This document shows positions 25,254 through 36,442 of a stretch of DNA of 64,000 nt, piece by piece. This DNA is from Chlorokybus atmophyticus. Taxonomy: Eukaryota > Streptophyta > Chlorokybophyceae > Chlorokybales > Chlorokybaceae. Location: the NCBI GenBank assembly GCA_009103225.1, contig RHPI01003516.1, positions 112,331-176,330 on the forward strand. Direction: 5' to 3'. Each line of letters starts with the position of its first letter. Position 1 is the first letter of the stretch. The notes beneath the pieces were generated by a model. It was given only the letters and a program-made list of their open reading frames with translations, did not search any database and was not told the DNA's origin. The translations under genes were made by a program, and so were the position numbers.

Positions 25254-25282
25254 AAGCTAGTCTCACACTCCTCAAGCGTAGT

Positions 25283-25295
25283 GTGGGCCTATAAC
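25283..25295 (-). promoter_or_regulatory. Copia B primer-binding site
   Basis: The minus strand reads GGTTATAGGCCCA, the initiator-tRNA anticodon-loop type seen in Copia A and E, with one substitution. Confidence 0.75.
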
Positions 25296-25299
25296 CTAT

Positions 25300-25721
25300 T
25301 GAAGGACTAGCATGCACATGGAGTTGAGGCAAGCATAGACACACAGAGACAGAGCTACCGCCACCAGAGCATACACAAGTCACATCACATTCATTTATTA
25401 CAAGTTGTCCGCTGGTTCTTATACCAGCCAGTTACACACACGTGTACGTTTGCAAGCACTGCGTAAGCTATACTCAGCGTTTTGACGCACTCTAAGCTGC
25501 GTTGTCTTTCTTACAACTAGAGCTTTCCAACAAGCTCTTACACGCCTATTATGAGTAAGTATACGCGGAGATACAAAGCAATTAGTAAGGCTCCAGTCTA
25601 GAGTCCGGAGTCTGCTCCGACGACGCCATCTTGGTAAGTCCGGACCTAGTGCTCGTCCTTACGACCTTCTACTCCTGTGTGGAGGGTCGATGCTGATCGT
25701 ATGTAGGAATGGCTCTCAACA
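25300..25721 (-). repeat. Copia B 5' LTR
   Basis: 422 bp, plus strand TGAAGGACTAGC to CTCAACA. It is highly similar to the 3' LTR. On the transcribed strand a TATA-like TGGTATAAGAACC sits about two thirds of the way along. Confidence 0.88.
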
Positions 25722-27596
25722 AACAACCATTTCATATCTGGTGGACACTGGTTCTAATTCAGAAAGGGAGCTCAGCCTTAAAAAAGTGAGCAGCGCTGCG
25801 CGCAGAGATGAGAGGAGTCATCAGCAGCAGCAAACCCAACAGCAAGGCAGGGGGCAGTATCCTGGGCGCGACAGGAAGGGTCATGTTCGTTTTCATAAGG
25901 GATTTGGCTGTATGGCGAGCTCAGATTCACAAAGTGTGGAGCCAGCGACATATGAAGCACTCCTGAGGACTGATGCAGACAGCTGGCGTTAGGCAATGGA
26001 TGAAGAGATAGCCTCGCTGCATGCCAATGTCAATGTCAATTAGCTAATGTCAATCAACATGGGAACTTGAACTTCCACTTGCAGGGGTCAAGCCTATTCC
26101 TGTCAAGTGGGTGTTCAAGGTGAAGAGGGACGGCAATGGCAACATTGAAAGGTACAAGGCCAGATTAGTTGCCAAAGGGTTTCTGTAGGCAGAAGGAGTT
26201 GACTTCAATGAGGTGTTTGCACCGGCGGGGAAGTTGGCAACCTTCAGAGCTATGGTAGCATACAACCTAGAGTTCCATCACTTGGATGTCAAGCCATCTT
26301 GTGTCAGCATACAACCTAGAGTTCCATCACTTGGATGTCAAGCCATCTTTTCTGTATGGGGAGCTGGAAGAGAGATTGTACATTCAGCAACCAAGAGGGT
26401 ATCCGGAGGGGCCACCTGGTACAGCGTGCGAATGGGTGAAGGCATTGTATGGCTTGACGCAGGCACCATGGGTGTGGCATGCAAAACTGTGCAAACAGCT
26501 CCAAAAGCAGGGGTTTACTGCAAGTTTGGTAGATCCAAGCTTGTTCTACCACGAGAGCAAGCAAGTGTGGCTGTTGGTGTACGTGGACGACGTTTTAATT
26601 GCAGCGTCCGGAATGTCAGGGGTGCAGCGAGTGAAGACTCTGCTGCAGGCTGTGTTCGAGTGCAGAGACTTAAGCGAGACAACATACTTTCTCAACATGG
26701 TTGTCACCAGAGATTGAGCTGCTGGAACCATCGCCATTACGCAAGAGCAAGCGGTGAAGCAGTTGGTGACAAATTTTGGTCTGGACAACGCGAATGTCAG
26801 AGAGGTGCCACTGAGCGTGGGAATTCAGTTGGTGAGAGCACTGGACAGTAACAAAGAGCTGGACAAGGCAAAGTATTCCTACTGCGAACTTGTGGGGAGC
26901 CTTTTCTACCTGTCCATAGCGTCTTGACCTGACATTGCCCATGCTGTGGGACAATTGGCAAGGTACATGTCAGCTCCAACAATGCAGCATTGGTTAGCAG
27001 CAAAGGGAATACTGCGCCACATGTCAAGGACAGCAACAATTGGCATCTGGTATGGGCGGGGCAACTAGGAGTTGCAAGGCTACTGTGATGCAGATTATGC
27101 TGGTGACCTAGATACCAAAAGGTCAACCACTGGATATGTCTTCAAGCTAAATGGTGGAGTGATTAGCTGGAACAGCAAGCTGCAACCAACAGTGGCAGCT
27201 TCCACCACAGAAGTAGAGTACATGGCCTCTGCAGCAGCGACAAAGGAGGCGTTGTGGCTTAGGATATTGCTAGGAGACCTTGGTCATCCATGTGGAAGCG
27301 TGGAGATGCGATGTGACAATCAAGGAGCAGTCAAGCTACTGAAGCACATCCCATTCTCTCGGCAAGGAGCAAGCACATTGATGTGCACCACCACTTTGTG
27401 AGAGACTGAGTGGCGAGGAATGAGATTGAGTTTGTTTTCTGTGGCACTGAAGAGATGCTGGATGACTTCATGACGAAGGGACTGCATGTGAAGAAGTTCA
27501 AGGCATGCTGTGAAGGATTGGGCATCGGGACAGTGAAGATGAAGACAAAGAAGACCAAGTCCTAAATTCAGAGCTGGCCAAGCTGCCTGCGTGGGA
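25722..27596 (+). pseudogene. Copia D reverse transcriptase/RNase H fragment
   Basis: The plus-strand coding debris starts abruptly after the Copia B LTR. It covers the linker, RT ([43 protein letters not shown]) and RNase H ([31 protein letters not shown]). Several in-frame stops are C-to-T changes: TAG where relatives have Gln (after WR, after GFL) and TGA where they have Arg (after TRD, IAS and VRD). A 44-bp segment is duplicated in tandem at 26258-26351. Gag, protease and most of integrase are missing. Confidence 0.9.
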
Positions 27597-27925
27597 GTGT
27601 GGAAAATACAGCATGTTATGCAGTGTTCTCTACATGTATAGCATATGACACTTATGTGCTATTGTCCAGTCAGCTTAGCTAGCCCTATTGTAGCTTATTA
27701 TGCTGGTACTTGATAAGATACTCATAGATTGCAGTTGTATGTATAAGATGCAAGCAGTTACGACTGGTACAGTCTAGTCTGCTCTTTGGTAAGACCCAGA
27801 CTGAGGGCCCAGAGCGGACAGGCCGCGGGTTATTGTTAATTCACTTCTCTGGTCGCTTCGTTGGCGGCGTAGCTCTGCTCTTACCACTGTGCTGTGTATG
27901 CTTGTTGTGCATGGTTGCATGCAGC
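27597..27925 (+). repeat. Copia D 3' LTR (approximate right end)
   Basis: It starts TGTGGAAAATACAGC directly after the polypurine tract CTGCCTGCGTGGGAG. The end is set where methyltransferase homology on the other strand begins; ATGCAGCA near 27926 is a plausible CA terminus. Confidence 0.55.
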
Positions 27926-27929
27926 ATCT

Positions 27930-28175
27930 TTAGTCAACACTTGTGATGCTGCTTGGAGAGAAGCCCATGGCGCGTTTGCGCTCACGTGCGTTGGGTTTCT
28001 CCAGCTGGCCTGTGTTGGAATCCAACACCATGCCTGCGCCGTAGTTGCGGAAAGCATATGATTTCGTGTTGAAGGTATTACATGGGTGATGCTTGTATCC
28101 GGTCAGCTTGCCCTTCATACAAGAGTCGAGGGTCGAAGGTACCAGGAAGAAGCGCGTGGACTCCAGGCTTAGCAA
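27930..28175 (-). pseudogene. Remnant of a Gypsy-borne DNA methyltransferase C-terminus
   Basis: The minus strand encodes SYAFRNYGAGMVLDSNTGQL and then PNARERKRAMGFSPSSIT, matching the C-terminal part of the methyltransferase domain in Gypsy C (about 61400-61530). It contains the ERERAMGF block of motifs IX-X. At the position of the Gypsy C TAG (61465) this copy has CAG (Gln). No other part of its element is present. Confidence 0.75.
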
Positions 28176-28523
28176 GACGGTCAAGTCATGACGGACTCCG
28201 GACCAGGCTGCTTGGTAGAGCCTTGGGAGAAATCGCGTAGCTTTGTGAATACGTAAGCTTAGCAGGCGTGGCTTAGCTTGTTGAAAAGCTCTAGTTGTGA
28301 GGTAGACAGCATAGCTTACAGAACAGCAATCGGCTGAGTATAGCGCACGCGGTGCTTGCCAATGTAGACGTGTGTAGAGACTGGCGGGGTATAAAGCCCA
28401 GACTTGTTGCAATGAAAAAAAGAGGTCACGATGTAGCATGTGTGCGGATGCTATGGCGGCAGTAGCAGTCATGCTCTTGTGTTGATGTTGTTGGCGTGTC
28501 ACTTGCACGTGTGTATGTCAACA
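28176..28523 (+). repeat. Copia E 5' LTR (left-truncated)
   Basis: It matches the second two thirds of the Copia B LTR on the opposite strand: GTTGAAAAGCTCTAGTTG, the TATA-like GGGGTATAAAGCC, and the CAACA end at 28523 followed by the primer site. Confidence 0.75.
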
Positions 28524-28536
28524 GGTTATGGGCCCA
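28524..28536 (+). promoter_or_regulatory. Copia E primer-binding site
   Basis: GGTTATGGGCCCA immediately follows the LTR CA end, complementary to the anticodon region of initiator tRNA-Met as in Copia A. Confidence 0.8.
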
Positions 28537-28656
28537 CACATGCTTGTGTAGGTTGATGGAGTGTGTTACAATTGTATGTGTAGCTGTAGTTGCTTTGTGG
28601 TAGTGTGGGGTTGTGAGTTCTGTGAGCAGAGAGGGCAACCAACCAAGGCCACCAGC

Positions 28657-28901
28657 ATGGACGGCTTGAAGATCGCAATTGGACTACTGGACGTTGACGA
28701 CTACAACACTTGGAGTGTGAAGATGGAGCTACTACTGGCCCACAAGGAAATGCGGAAGTACATGGACCAAGAGGAGGAGATGATGGAGATCTTCTGGTGA
28801 CTGAAGAAGAGTACGTGAAGTACTTGGAAGAGGAGGCGTCCTTGATACGTGGGAGCTGAAGATGTCAGCTCGTGTTGCTGAGTGCGAGGAATACTTGGTG
28901 G
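28657..28901 (+). pseudogene. Copia E Gag N-terminus, cut by element X
   Basis: The frame MDGLKIAIGLLDVDDYNTWS, then KMELLLAHKEMRKYMDQEE, is a Copia Gag start like that of Copia B. It shifts frame near 28800 and is cut at 28902 by the end of X copy 2. The rest of the element is not on the other side of the X palindrome, where a Gypsy sequence is found. Confidence 0.8.
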
Positions 28902-30755
28902 CACACCGATTGACGTCAAAGGACCATAAATGGTCCGTACCCTCGAACCGGGATTTTCCCCTGCTAAGTGAATTCCGTGGACCATGTCTGGTTGGACTGT
29001 CATTGACAGTCCGACCATGCATGGTCCAAAACTCACGTGAACGGTCCCATGTTTTTTTGGGGTCGCACCATGTCTGGTCCGGCCTGTTTACGGTCGCGTC
29101 AGGACCAGGTACGAGCCAGTCAGCGGACCAGGGATTTAACAATAACATTTAGTTTAACAATCATTACTGGTCCGGCCAGCGGACCATTGACCGCAATATT
29201 TATTCATAAGCATCAGATGTAATGCAAATGACGGAAAAGTGCTCTTGAGCCGGCAGCACCGGCCACGCCCGACCTGCGGGGCCGCAGGCTGCAGCGCACG
29301 AGGCCGCGGCGTCTTAGAAATGTTTAGTGAAACGCATGCATCCACCGAGAGTCGAACCCAAGACCTTTGGAGTACGAACACGACAACCTAACCACTAAGC
29401 TACATGTGCACGTACCGGTAGGGACGGTGCAGTACTTGCATAATAGACTGTACCGACGGCCGCTTGGCGACTGTCGGCGGCGGAAATTGCACAGGAAGTC
29501 GGCGTTGTGAATTGACAGGCCCATAGGCAGTGCATGCGCTATCAATGTGCATAGGCTGTACCAGTATCAATCCACGGTATCACATTATTTTTCGTCATTA
29601 TTGATGACACAGGCAGCCGCAACTCGGCGGCTGCCAAGGTGTGTAAACTGCAATGATTTGTTGGGGGCTGCTCATGAGTATGTAACCTTGTTTGGGGTTG
29701 TCAATATCCTGCTTGCGTGCGCACACACACTTCATGTGTATATATGTAAACATTCGTATATATATACATATACACGTTTACATGATATAAATACGAAACG
29801 ACGAGCATTGCGGCACTACTGTAGGTATCTATTGGCTGATTGGACACAATGTTTGGTCGGGGCTGTCAATCATTCTGCGGTCTCATAAGAGGCTATTTTA
29901 ACAAGTGACGTGACTTATGTATACTTTTTATACGTATGTTTACATGAGACATACCTTGTACACGGCTCACCCCATAATACGGCTGATATAGCCATTTAAT
30001 ATGCTTATAAAGTTTAGATCCATTTGTGCACACGCTAACATTCATATATATATGTATCATATGTTATACATTAAATGGTTGTATATACGCAGATACTTGG
30101 ATAAACGCATAGAACATGTTAATGGTGCATGTTCACAGATATTTGCAAATACACGTACGGTACTATGAAGTATGTTAATTGCATAGACAGCCCCTTACAG
30201 CTTAGTTGACAGCCGGCCGGCTGTCAATCAGCTGCCGACCATTTGCGGCTATCCACTTGCGGCTGTCCACGGTGTATAGCCGACAGTCGGTGCGGCTGTC
30301 GGCTATGCACGCCGTCAATTAACACGTTAAGTGCACTTGTGCAATCAGGCAGTTAGGCAACCTATTGTACCTTACGTAGGTTGCTGCTACCTACTCATGA
30401 TAGCGGCAGGGCCGCGGTCACTGGTCCGTGTTGCACCGTACGTAGTGCGGCGCGAACCCGTGCGGCACCATGTACGGTGCATGCTGTAGGGCCACAGGAC
30501 TGCGGGACCGCACCTGGTCCGCATTCAAGGGCCAGCGTACAGTACTGGTTCGTGCCGCACCATAAAAGGTGCGGCACGGACCATGCGTGGTGCGCGTCGC
30601 CGCGCCAGCCCTTCACGGTCCGCGGGGCCCCGAACGGACCAGGAACGGTCCGTCCCCCGCGGACCAGGCAGTCCTGGCCCGCGGGGGACGGATCATGCAT
30701 GGTCCGCGGGGTCCGTGAAAGGACCATGCATGGTCCTTCAACGTCAAGCCGTGTG
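28902..30755 (+). mobile_element. Element X copy 2 (complete, 1,854 bp)
   Basis: It begins CACACCGATTGACGTCAAAG and ends with the inverted relative CTTCAACGTCAAGCCGTGTG, so the termini are imperfect inverted repeats. Each is followed by an 8+8 palindrome (GGACCATAAATGGTCC left, GGACCATGCATGGTCC right). The subterminal parts are full of GGACCA/TGGTCC motifs. The interior has a tRNA-like segment, AT-rich DNA, and TGACAGCCGGCCGGCTGTCA near 30210. No transposase ORF is present, so it is non-autonomous and the family is unknown. Flanking target duplications were not found. Confidence 0.75.
29340..29405 (-). other. tRNA-like segment with Pol III boxes inside element X
   Basis: The minus strand has TAGCTTAGTGGTTAGG (A box) and, about 40 bases on, GGGTTCGACTCTC (B box), as in a tRNA gene. 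The acceptor and anticodon stems do not fold convincingly, so it is a tRNA-derived promoter and not a tRNA gene. Confidence 0.6.
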
Positions 30756-30804
30756 TTACCACGGGTTGCCTCTCGCATTCCTTAAAGCGCTTCACCACGC
30801 TCCA

Positions 30805-32665
30805 CACACGGCTTGACGTTGAAGGACCATGCATGGTCCTTTCACGGACCCCGCGGACCATGCATAGTCCGTACCCCACGGGCCAGGACTGCCTGGTCCG
30901 CGGGGGACGGACCGTTCCTGGTCCGTTCGGGGCCCCGCGGCCCGTGAAGGGCTGGCGCGGCGACGCGCACCACGCATGGTCCGTGCCGCACCATCCATGG
31001 TGCGGCACGAACCAGTACTGTACGCTGGCCCTTGAATGCGGACCAGGTGCGGTCCCGCAGTCCTGTGGCCCTATTAGCATGCACCGTACATGGTGCCGCA
31101 CGGTCCGCGCCGTACTATGTACGGTGCAGCACGGACCAGTGACCGCGGCCCTGCCGCTATCATGAGTAGCAGCAACCTACGTAAGGTACAATAGATTGCC
31201 TAACTGCCTGATTGCACAAGTGCACTTAACGTGTTCATTGACGGCGTGTATAGCCGACAGCCGCACCGACTGTCGGCTATACACCGTGGACAGCCGCAAG
31301 TGGATAGCCGCAAATGGTCGGCGGCTGATTGACAGCCGGCCGGCTGTCAACTAAGCTGTAAGGGGCTGTCTATGCAATTAACATACTTCATAGTACCGTA
31401 CGTGTATTTGCAAAAATCTGTGAACATGCACCATTAACATGTTCTATGCGTTTATCTAAGTATCTACGTATATATAAACATTGGATATATATCATATGAT
31501 ACATATATATATGAATGTTAGCGTGTGCACAAATGGATCTAAATCTTATAAGCATTTTAAATGGCTATATCAGCCATATTATGGGGTGAGCCGTGTAGAA
31601 GGTATGTTTCATGTAAACATACGTATAAGAAGTATGCATAAGTCACGTCACTTAAATTAAAATAGCCTCTTATGAGACCGCAAAATGATTGACAGCCCCG
31701 ACCAAATATTGTGTCCAATCAGCCAGTAGATACCTACATTAGTGCCGCAATGCTCGTCGTTTCGTATTTATATCATGTAAACGTGTATATGTATATATGT
31801 ACGAATGTTTACATATGTACACATGTAGGTGTGTGTATGCGCACGCAAGCAGGATATTGACAACCCCAAACAAGGTTACATACTCATGAGCAGCCCCCAA
31901 CAAAGCATTGTAGTTTACACACCTTGGCAGCCGCCGAGTTGCGGCTGCCTGTGTCATCAATAATGACGTAAAATAATGTGATACCGTGGATTAATACTGG
32001 TACAGCCTATGCACATTGATAGCGCATGCACTGCCTATGGGCCTGTCAATTCACAACGCCGACTTCCTGTGCAATTTCCGCCGCCGACAGTCGCCAAGCG
32101 GCCGTCGGTACAGTCTATTATGCAAGTACTGCACCGTCCCTACCGGTACGTGCACATGTAGCTTAGTGGTTAGGGTGTCGTGTTTGTATTCCAAAGATCT
32201 TGGGTTCGACTCTCGGTGGATGCATGCGTTCTTCACTAATCATGTCTAAGACGCTGCGGCCTCGTGCGCTGCAGCCTGCGGCCCCGCAGGTCGGGCGTGG
32301 CCGGTGCTGCCGGCTCAAGATAGAGCACTTTTCCGTCATTTGCATTACATCTGATGCTTATGAATAAATATTGCGGTCAATGGTCCGCTGGCCGGACCAG
32401 TAATAATTGTTAAACTAAATATTTTTGTTAAGTCCCTGGTCCGCTGACTGGCTCGTACCTGGTCCTGACGCGACCGTAAACAGGCCGGACCAGACATGAT
32501 GCGACCCCAAAAAAACATGGGACCGTTCATGTGAGTTTTGGACCATGCATGGTCAGACTGTCAATGACAGTCCAACCAGACATGGTCCACGGAATTCACT
32601 TAGCAGGGGAAAATCCCGGTTCGAGGGTACGGACCATTTATGGTCCTTTGACGTCAATCGATGTG
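30805..32665 (-). mobile_element. Element X copy 3 (complete, 1,861 bp, inverted)
   Basis: It runs from CACACGGCTTGACG to the other terminus, GACGTCAATCGATGTG, and is the near reverse complement of copy 2. Copies 2 and 3 meet right end to right end with only 49 bp between them (30756-30804). Its left end has been inserted into, or joined to, the Gypsy B coding region at 32666. Confidence 0.78.
32159..32216 (+). other. tRNA-like segment in element X copy 3
   Basis: TAGCTTAGTGGTTAGGG followed by TTGGGTTCGACTCTC, matching the minus-strand segment of copy 2. A and B boxes are both conserved, though surrounding bases differ between copies. Confidence 0.6.
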
Positions 32666-35600
32666 CTGGTGTTGTTCCAGGACCGCTGCTTGGTCCTTGT
32701 AGAGAGGGAACCGTGAAATGAGCCGTGGTCTGGTCAGTAGTAGATGTGCGACCACCTGTGCGCGCCAGCGGCGTTTCAATGGCATCTGCCTGAGACTCGT
32801 CGTATAGGACAGGAGAGTCTTGGTTTGAGTTGTGGGTGACCACCGTAGATGATCTGTTTATGGTTGTCGAACCCGAACTATAGGTGGCTGTCGCAATTGA
32901 CCTGTTGTTGGTTGCCGATAACGCCTTGTGGGTGGCTGTTGCAGCTAACCTCCGGTGGGAACGATTGCGAGCCACCAGCTCGAAAGGCAGATATCCTTGA
33001 ACCCCTTCTCATCTCAATGAGGACGAAACCATGCCTTCTCTGTCCAGCGGTCTAGCCCCATACCAACAGGGAAATTGAAGTCATGTCCCAGCAACAGGTC
33101 GAAGGATCCTGCGTCGATGACCACACACTTCTGTATGACCTCGGTGCTGTGGGACGGGTCCACTCCTGTCAAGCGAATGCTGAGGGCTTGCTTGGTGATG
33201 CCAATCACCTTGTCGCAGCTGCCGGTTGCGGTGTCGAGTATGTATGGGCACGGCATCAGCTCAGCGCTGGTGATGCCAAGATCGCGTGCGAGGTAACGTC
33301 CGATGATAACAGGCTGGGCTCCAGAGTCCAGCATTACACGCTTGAGTGCTCGTCTATTAATAGTGACATGCTTGCGCTGGTTGGCGATCATGGCTGCGTT
33401 GGCGTGGATGCGCAGCCGCTTGAATCATTGGTAGCGTGTGCGTGGGGTGTCTGCTGCTGCAGTCTCCTCCGGTGGTGTCGAGCGCAGTGCGGCAAGCGCC
33501 CCTCGACCAACTGGGTCTCGAGCACCTCCTTGACCGCGGCCTGGCCCGAACCGTCCTTGTCTTGGTTGTTGATACACACGATGTGGCCTAGGTGCTGGCG
33601 GTGCTGGCTGTGGCTGCCCTGGTTGCGGCGCAGGGGGATTGCGCCTCTGTGTGGCCGGGGTCATTCCTGGCGGCATAGCTAGTAGCTGTTGGGGAAACCC
33701 TGGAGTACCGGGTGTTGTGGGCCCGCCTCTTGTGCAGCCTGTTCTTCCACGTAAGTTTAGCATACTGCATGAGCTGCCTCCCTGACCAGTGTACCTTCCC
33801 ATGTGGCTGTTGGGTTGTTAACCACGTCACTCCAGAGGTGATTCTGAGGCATGGGCTAGAGATACACTGCGCGCGGGAGCCGCGCTCTTATATCGTGGGT
33901 GATGGTGGGAACCCTTAAGATCCCTGCCATATAGGCATCCCATCTGCCGTTGACCACTCCCACTTCCAACACCGTTGTTGCTCGCGCCCGCACAATGAGG
34001 TAAATCTCTCTGGCTGTTGGACATGATGCTCATGAGCAGCTGCAATGCGTCTGCTTTGCCGCGCTACTTTCACCCCTGGCGACCTCAGTATGGCCTCTTG
34101 TGCTCCTTCTAAAGGTTAGAAGGAGCACAAGAGGCCATACTGAGGTCGCCAGGGGTGGAGTGTCGGTGGTTGCCAAGGCAACCTCATCATAGGCTTGCCG
34201 TAGTAATTGCAGGAAGGCGTCCAACCAGAACAATCTGCTGCCGAAGGCGAACAGGGAAACTGCGGGGTGATTGGTAACTAGCCAAGTCACCAGTCTTGCT
34301 CGAGCTGCATTATCACCTTATTGCATTCCCAACATCCGCCTCAGGCCGATGCCTTCTCGTTGGTGCAGCATCGTTGCTTGTCGCAATAAGGCAGTGCGAA
34401 GTTGCTGTTCCCGGATTGAACCTGCTCCATCTTGTTGTGTCCACTTTTGCGTTGTGAGGTAGCCTCTCCCTGGATCCTGTTGATCGACAGGCAAGTCTTC
34501 CAACAAGGCGGGTAGCAGCGGGGCGATCACCCCCCTGGTTGGTTGGGCTAGCGTCCTCGTCTGGTCATTGTCGGGCCCACCGACGAGAGGTGCCGTACTA
34601 GATGATGAGCCAGCAATTGTGAGTTGAAAAATGCCAGCGCGAGCGTTGGCAAGAGCGTGTGCTCTTGCATTGATTGCTGCTGCTTGTAACTGTCGCCAGG
34701 TGAACTCTTGTTCCAGCGCGGTGTAGCACTCATGAAGTCGAACGGTATTGAGGGGCCTCAGTGCTTCGTTGTCACCCAGAGGCATGTCGGTTGTATCAGC
34801 GATATGCTGCTGTACATTGGGTTGCCGGTCTCAATACGTGTCCAGTGGGCTGGGTTCAAAGGGTTCATGACGAACTAGTGCGGGTTGGCGTGACACCGTC
34901 TGCATGTCGTTGTGCACAGTTCAGAACAACTGTAGTGCCAACTCCAGTACAACAGGTGCTCTGACTACAAAGACACGGTCTCGCATTGCCGTGCCAGCGA
35001 GGATTTCATCCTCCAGTTGCCGCTGAGTCTTGTCTGGCAACGTGTGATATTTAAGCAGTGGGAAGACTCGGTCACTGCGTTTAATGCGTGTTGTGCGCTC
35101 CCCTCCGCGCCCAAAAGCAATGGTAGTGGGATTTGCTCCACACATGATGGTCTCTCAAGCACGCTCAGCTTGCTGACCTCGTGGGACAGCTTGTGTGACG
35201 TCGAGGGCGGGTAATGTAGCTGCGCGTGTCACTGCAGTGGCAGCATGCTCGACGATGGCACTGCCGGTGGTGGCGAGAGTGCCGCTCAATGGCGCGAGGG
35301 TGGTCTCAATGCTTGCTGACATGTGTGTGGTCTTGCAGTTGGAGCGGGACCGGTGCGACCTACTGCTGCAGGGTCGGTGACAGCAGTGGCTGTTGCCCTC
35401 GTGCTCACAAGTGTTGGCGTTATGGTGCTCACTGGTATACCAACTTCTGGTGAAATTGGAGCAGCTGCTGCTGACGTTGACGGAGTCGCCATCGTAGCCA
35501 GTGTTATTGTTGCTGTTGGTGCAATACTACTAATGGCTTCAGAGGAGGTGGCTGCTGACGATGTTGCGGCTCCCCCCCTCGAACTCGCCGGGATGGTTAA

Positions 35601-35763
35601 ATGCGCGACGGAGTGCTGATGTTTCGTGCGCTTGGGAGCCATTAATGCCCACCGGGCAGAGTAACAGGCGCGGTAGTCCTGCTCCTTGTCTTCCTTCAAG
35701 CGTGCCATACGCGCCATGAGGGCAGCCATATGGTCATCGGCTGGCGGTTTGGCTGGAGCCTTG
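32666..35763 (-). pseudogene. Gypsy B gag C-terminus to protease (DNMT-bearing family)
   Basis: The minus strand from 35763 parallels Gypsy C: PPADDHMAALMARMARL, the Thr/Ala-rich linker, QLEDEILAGTA, EQQLRTALLRQATMLH, and the retropepsin RVMLDSGAQPVIIGRYLARD near 33320. It continues with SFDLLLGHDFNFPVGMGLD to the HFTVPSLQG region, where X copy 3 interrupts (32665). Upstream it is cut by X copy 4. Stops and shifts are frequent. At the Gypsy C TAG of 58684 this copy has CAA, and at its own TGA near 34823 Gypsy C has CGG. A 40-bp inverted duplication sits at 34071-34157. Confidence 0.88.
34071..34157. repeat. Perfect 40-bp inverted repeat with 7-bp loop in Gypsy B gag
   Basis: Bases 34071-34110 are the exact reverse complement of 34118-34157, around loop AAAGGTT. 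Only one arm (the minus-strand copy at 34118 side or its mate) is expected from the Gypsy C alignment, so the other is a snap-back copy, probably from template switching. Confidence 0.92.
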
Positions 35764-36428
35764 CACACCGATTGACGTCAAAGGACCATAAATGGTCCGT
35801 ACCCTCGAACCGGGATTTTCCCCTGCTAAGTGAATTCCGTGGACCATGTCTGGTCGGACTGTCAATGACAGTCCGACCATGCATGGTCCAAAACTCACGT
35901 GAACGGTCCCATGTTTTTTTGGGGTCGCACCATGTCTGGTCCGGCCTGTTTACGGTCGCGTCAGGACCAGGTACGAGCCAGTTAGCGGACCAGGGACTTA
36001 ATAAAAACATTTAGTTTAAGAATCATTACTGGTCCGGCTAGCGGACCATTGACCGCAATATTTATTCATAAGCATCAGATGTAATGCAAATGACGGAAAT
36101 GTGCTCTATCTTGAGCCGGCAGCACCGGCCACGCCCAACCTGCGGGGCCGCAGGCTGCAGCGCACGAGGCCGCGGCGTCTTAGAAATGATTAGTGAGGAG
36201 CGCATACATCCACCGAAAGGCGAACCCAAGACCTTTGGAATACAAACACGACACCCTAACCACTAAGCTACATGTGCACGTACCGGTAGAGACGATGCAG
36301 TGTTTGCATAATAGACTGTACCGACGGCCGCTTGGCGACTGTCGGCGGCGGAAATTGCACAGGAAGTCGGCATTGTGAATTGACAGGCCCATAGGCAGTG
36401 CATGCGCTATCAATGTGCATAGGCTGTA
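35764..36428 (+). mobile_element. Element X copy 4 (left-end fragment)
   Basis: It starts CACACCGATTGACGTC and follows copy 2 for about 665 bp, including the tRNA-like boxes (minus strand, about 36218-36270). It stops at GGCTGTA, where the KDM3 upstream region begins. The left terminus interrupts Gypsy B Gag. Confidence 0.78.
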
Positions 36429-36442
36429 CAGTGTTAACTAGG

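Larger units (their letters stand above)
20814..25721 (-). mobile_element. Copia B, full-length degenerate Ty1/Copia retrotransposon
   Basis: On the minus strand: 5' LTR 25721-25300, primer site 25295-25283, Gag, protease, integrase, RT, RNase H, 3' LTR 21238-20814. The LTRs are about 425 bp and close to identical, so insertion is fairly recent. No matching target duplication is visible. The left neighbour is Copia C on the minus strand and the right neighbour is Copia D on the plus strand, so one side has probably been rearranged. Confidence 0.92.

Noticed and set aside
29340-29405. A functional tRNA gene
   Set aside because: A and B boxes are present but the acceptor and anticodon stems do not fold well, and the copies differ in bases that should be constrained.
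30395-31101. Overlapping 80-160-codon ORFs in the X subterminal regions
   Set aside because: They are present on both strands as mirror products of the GC-rich palindromic GGACCA repeats, with no codon bias.
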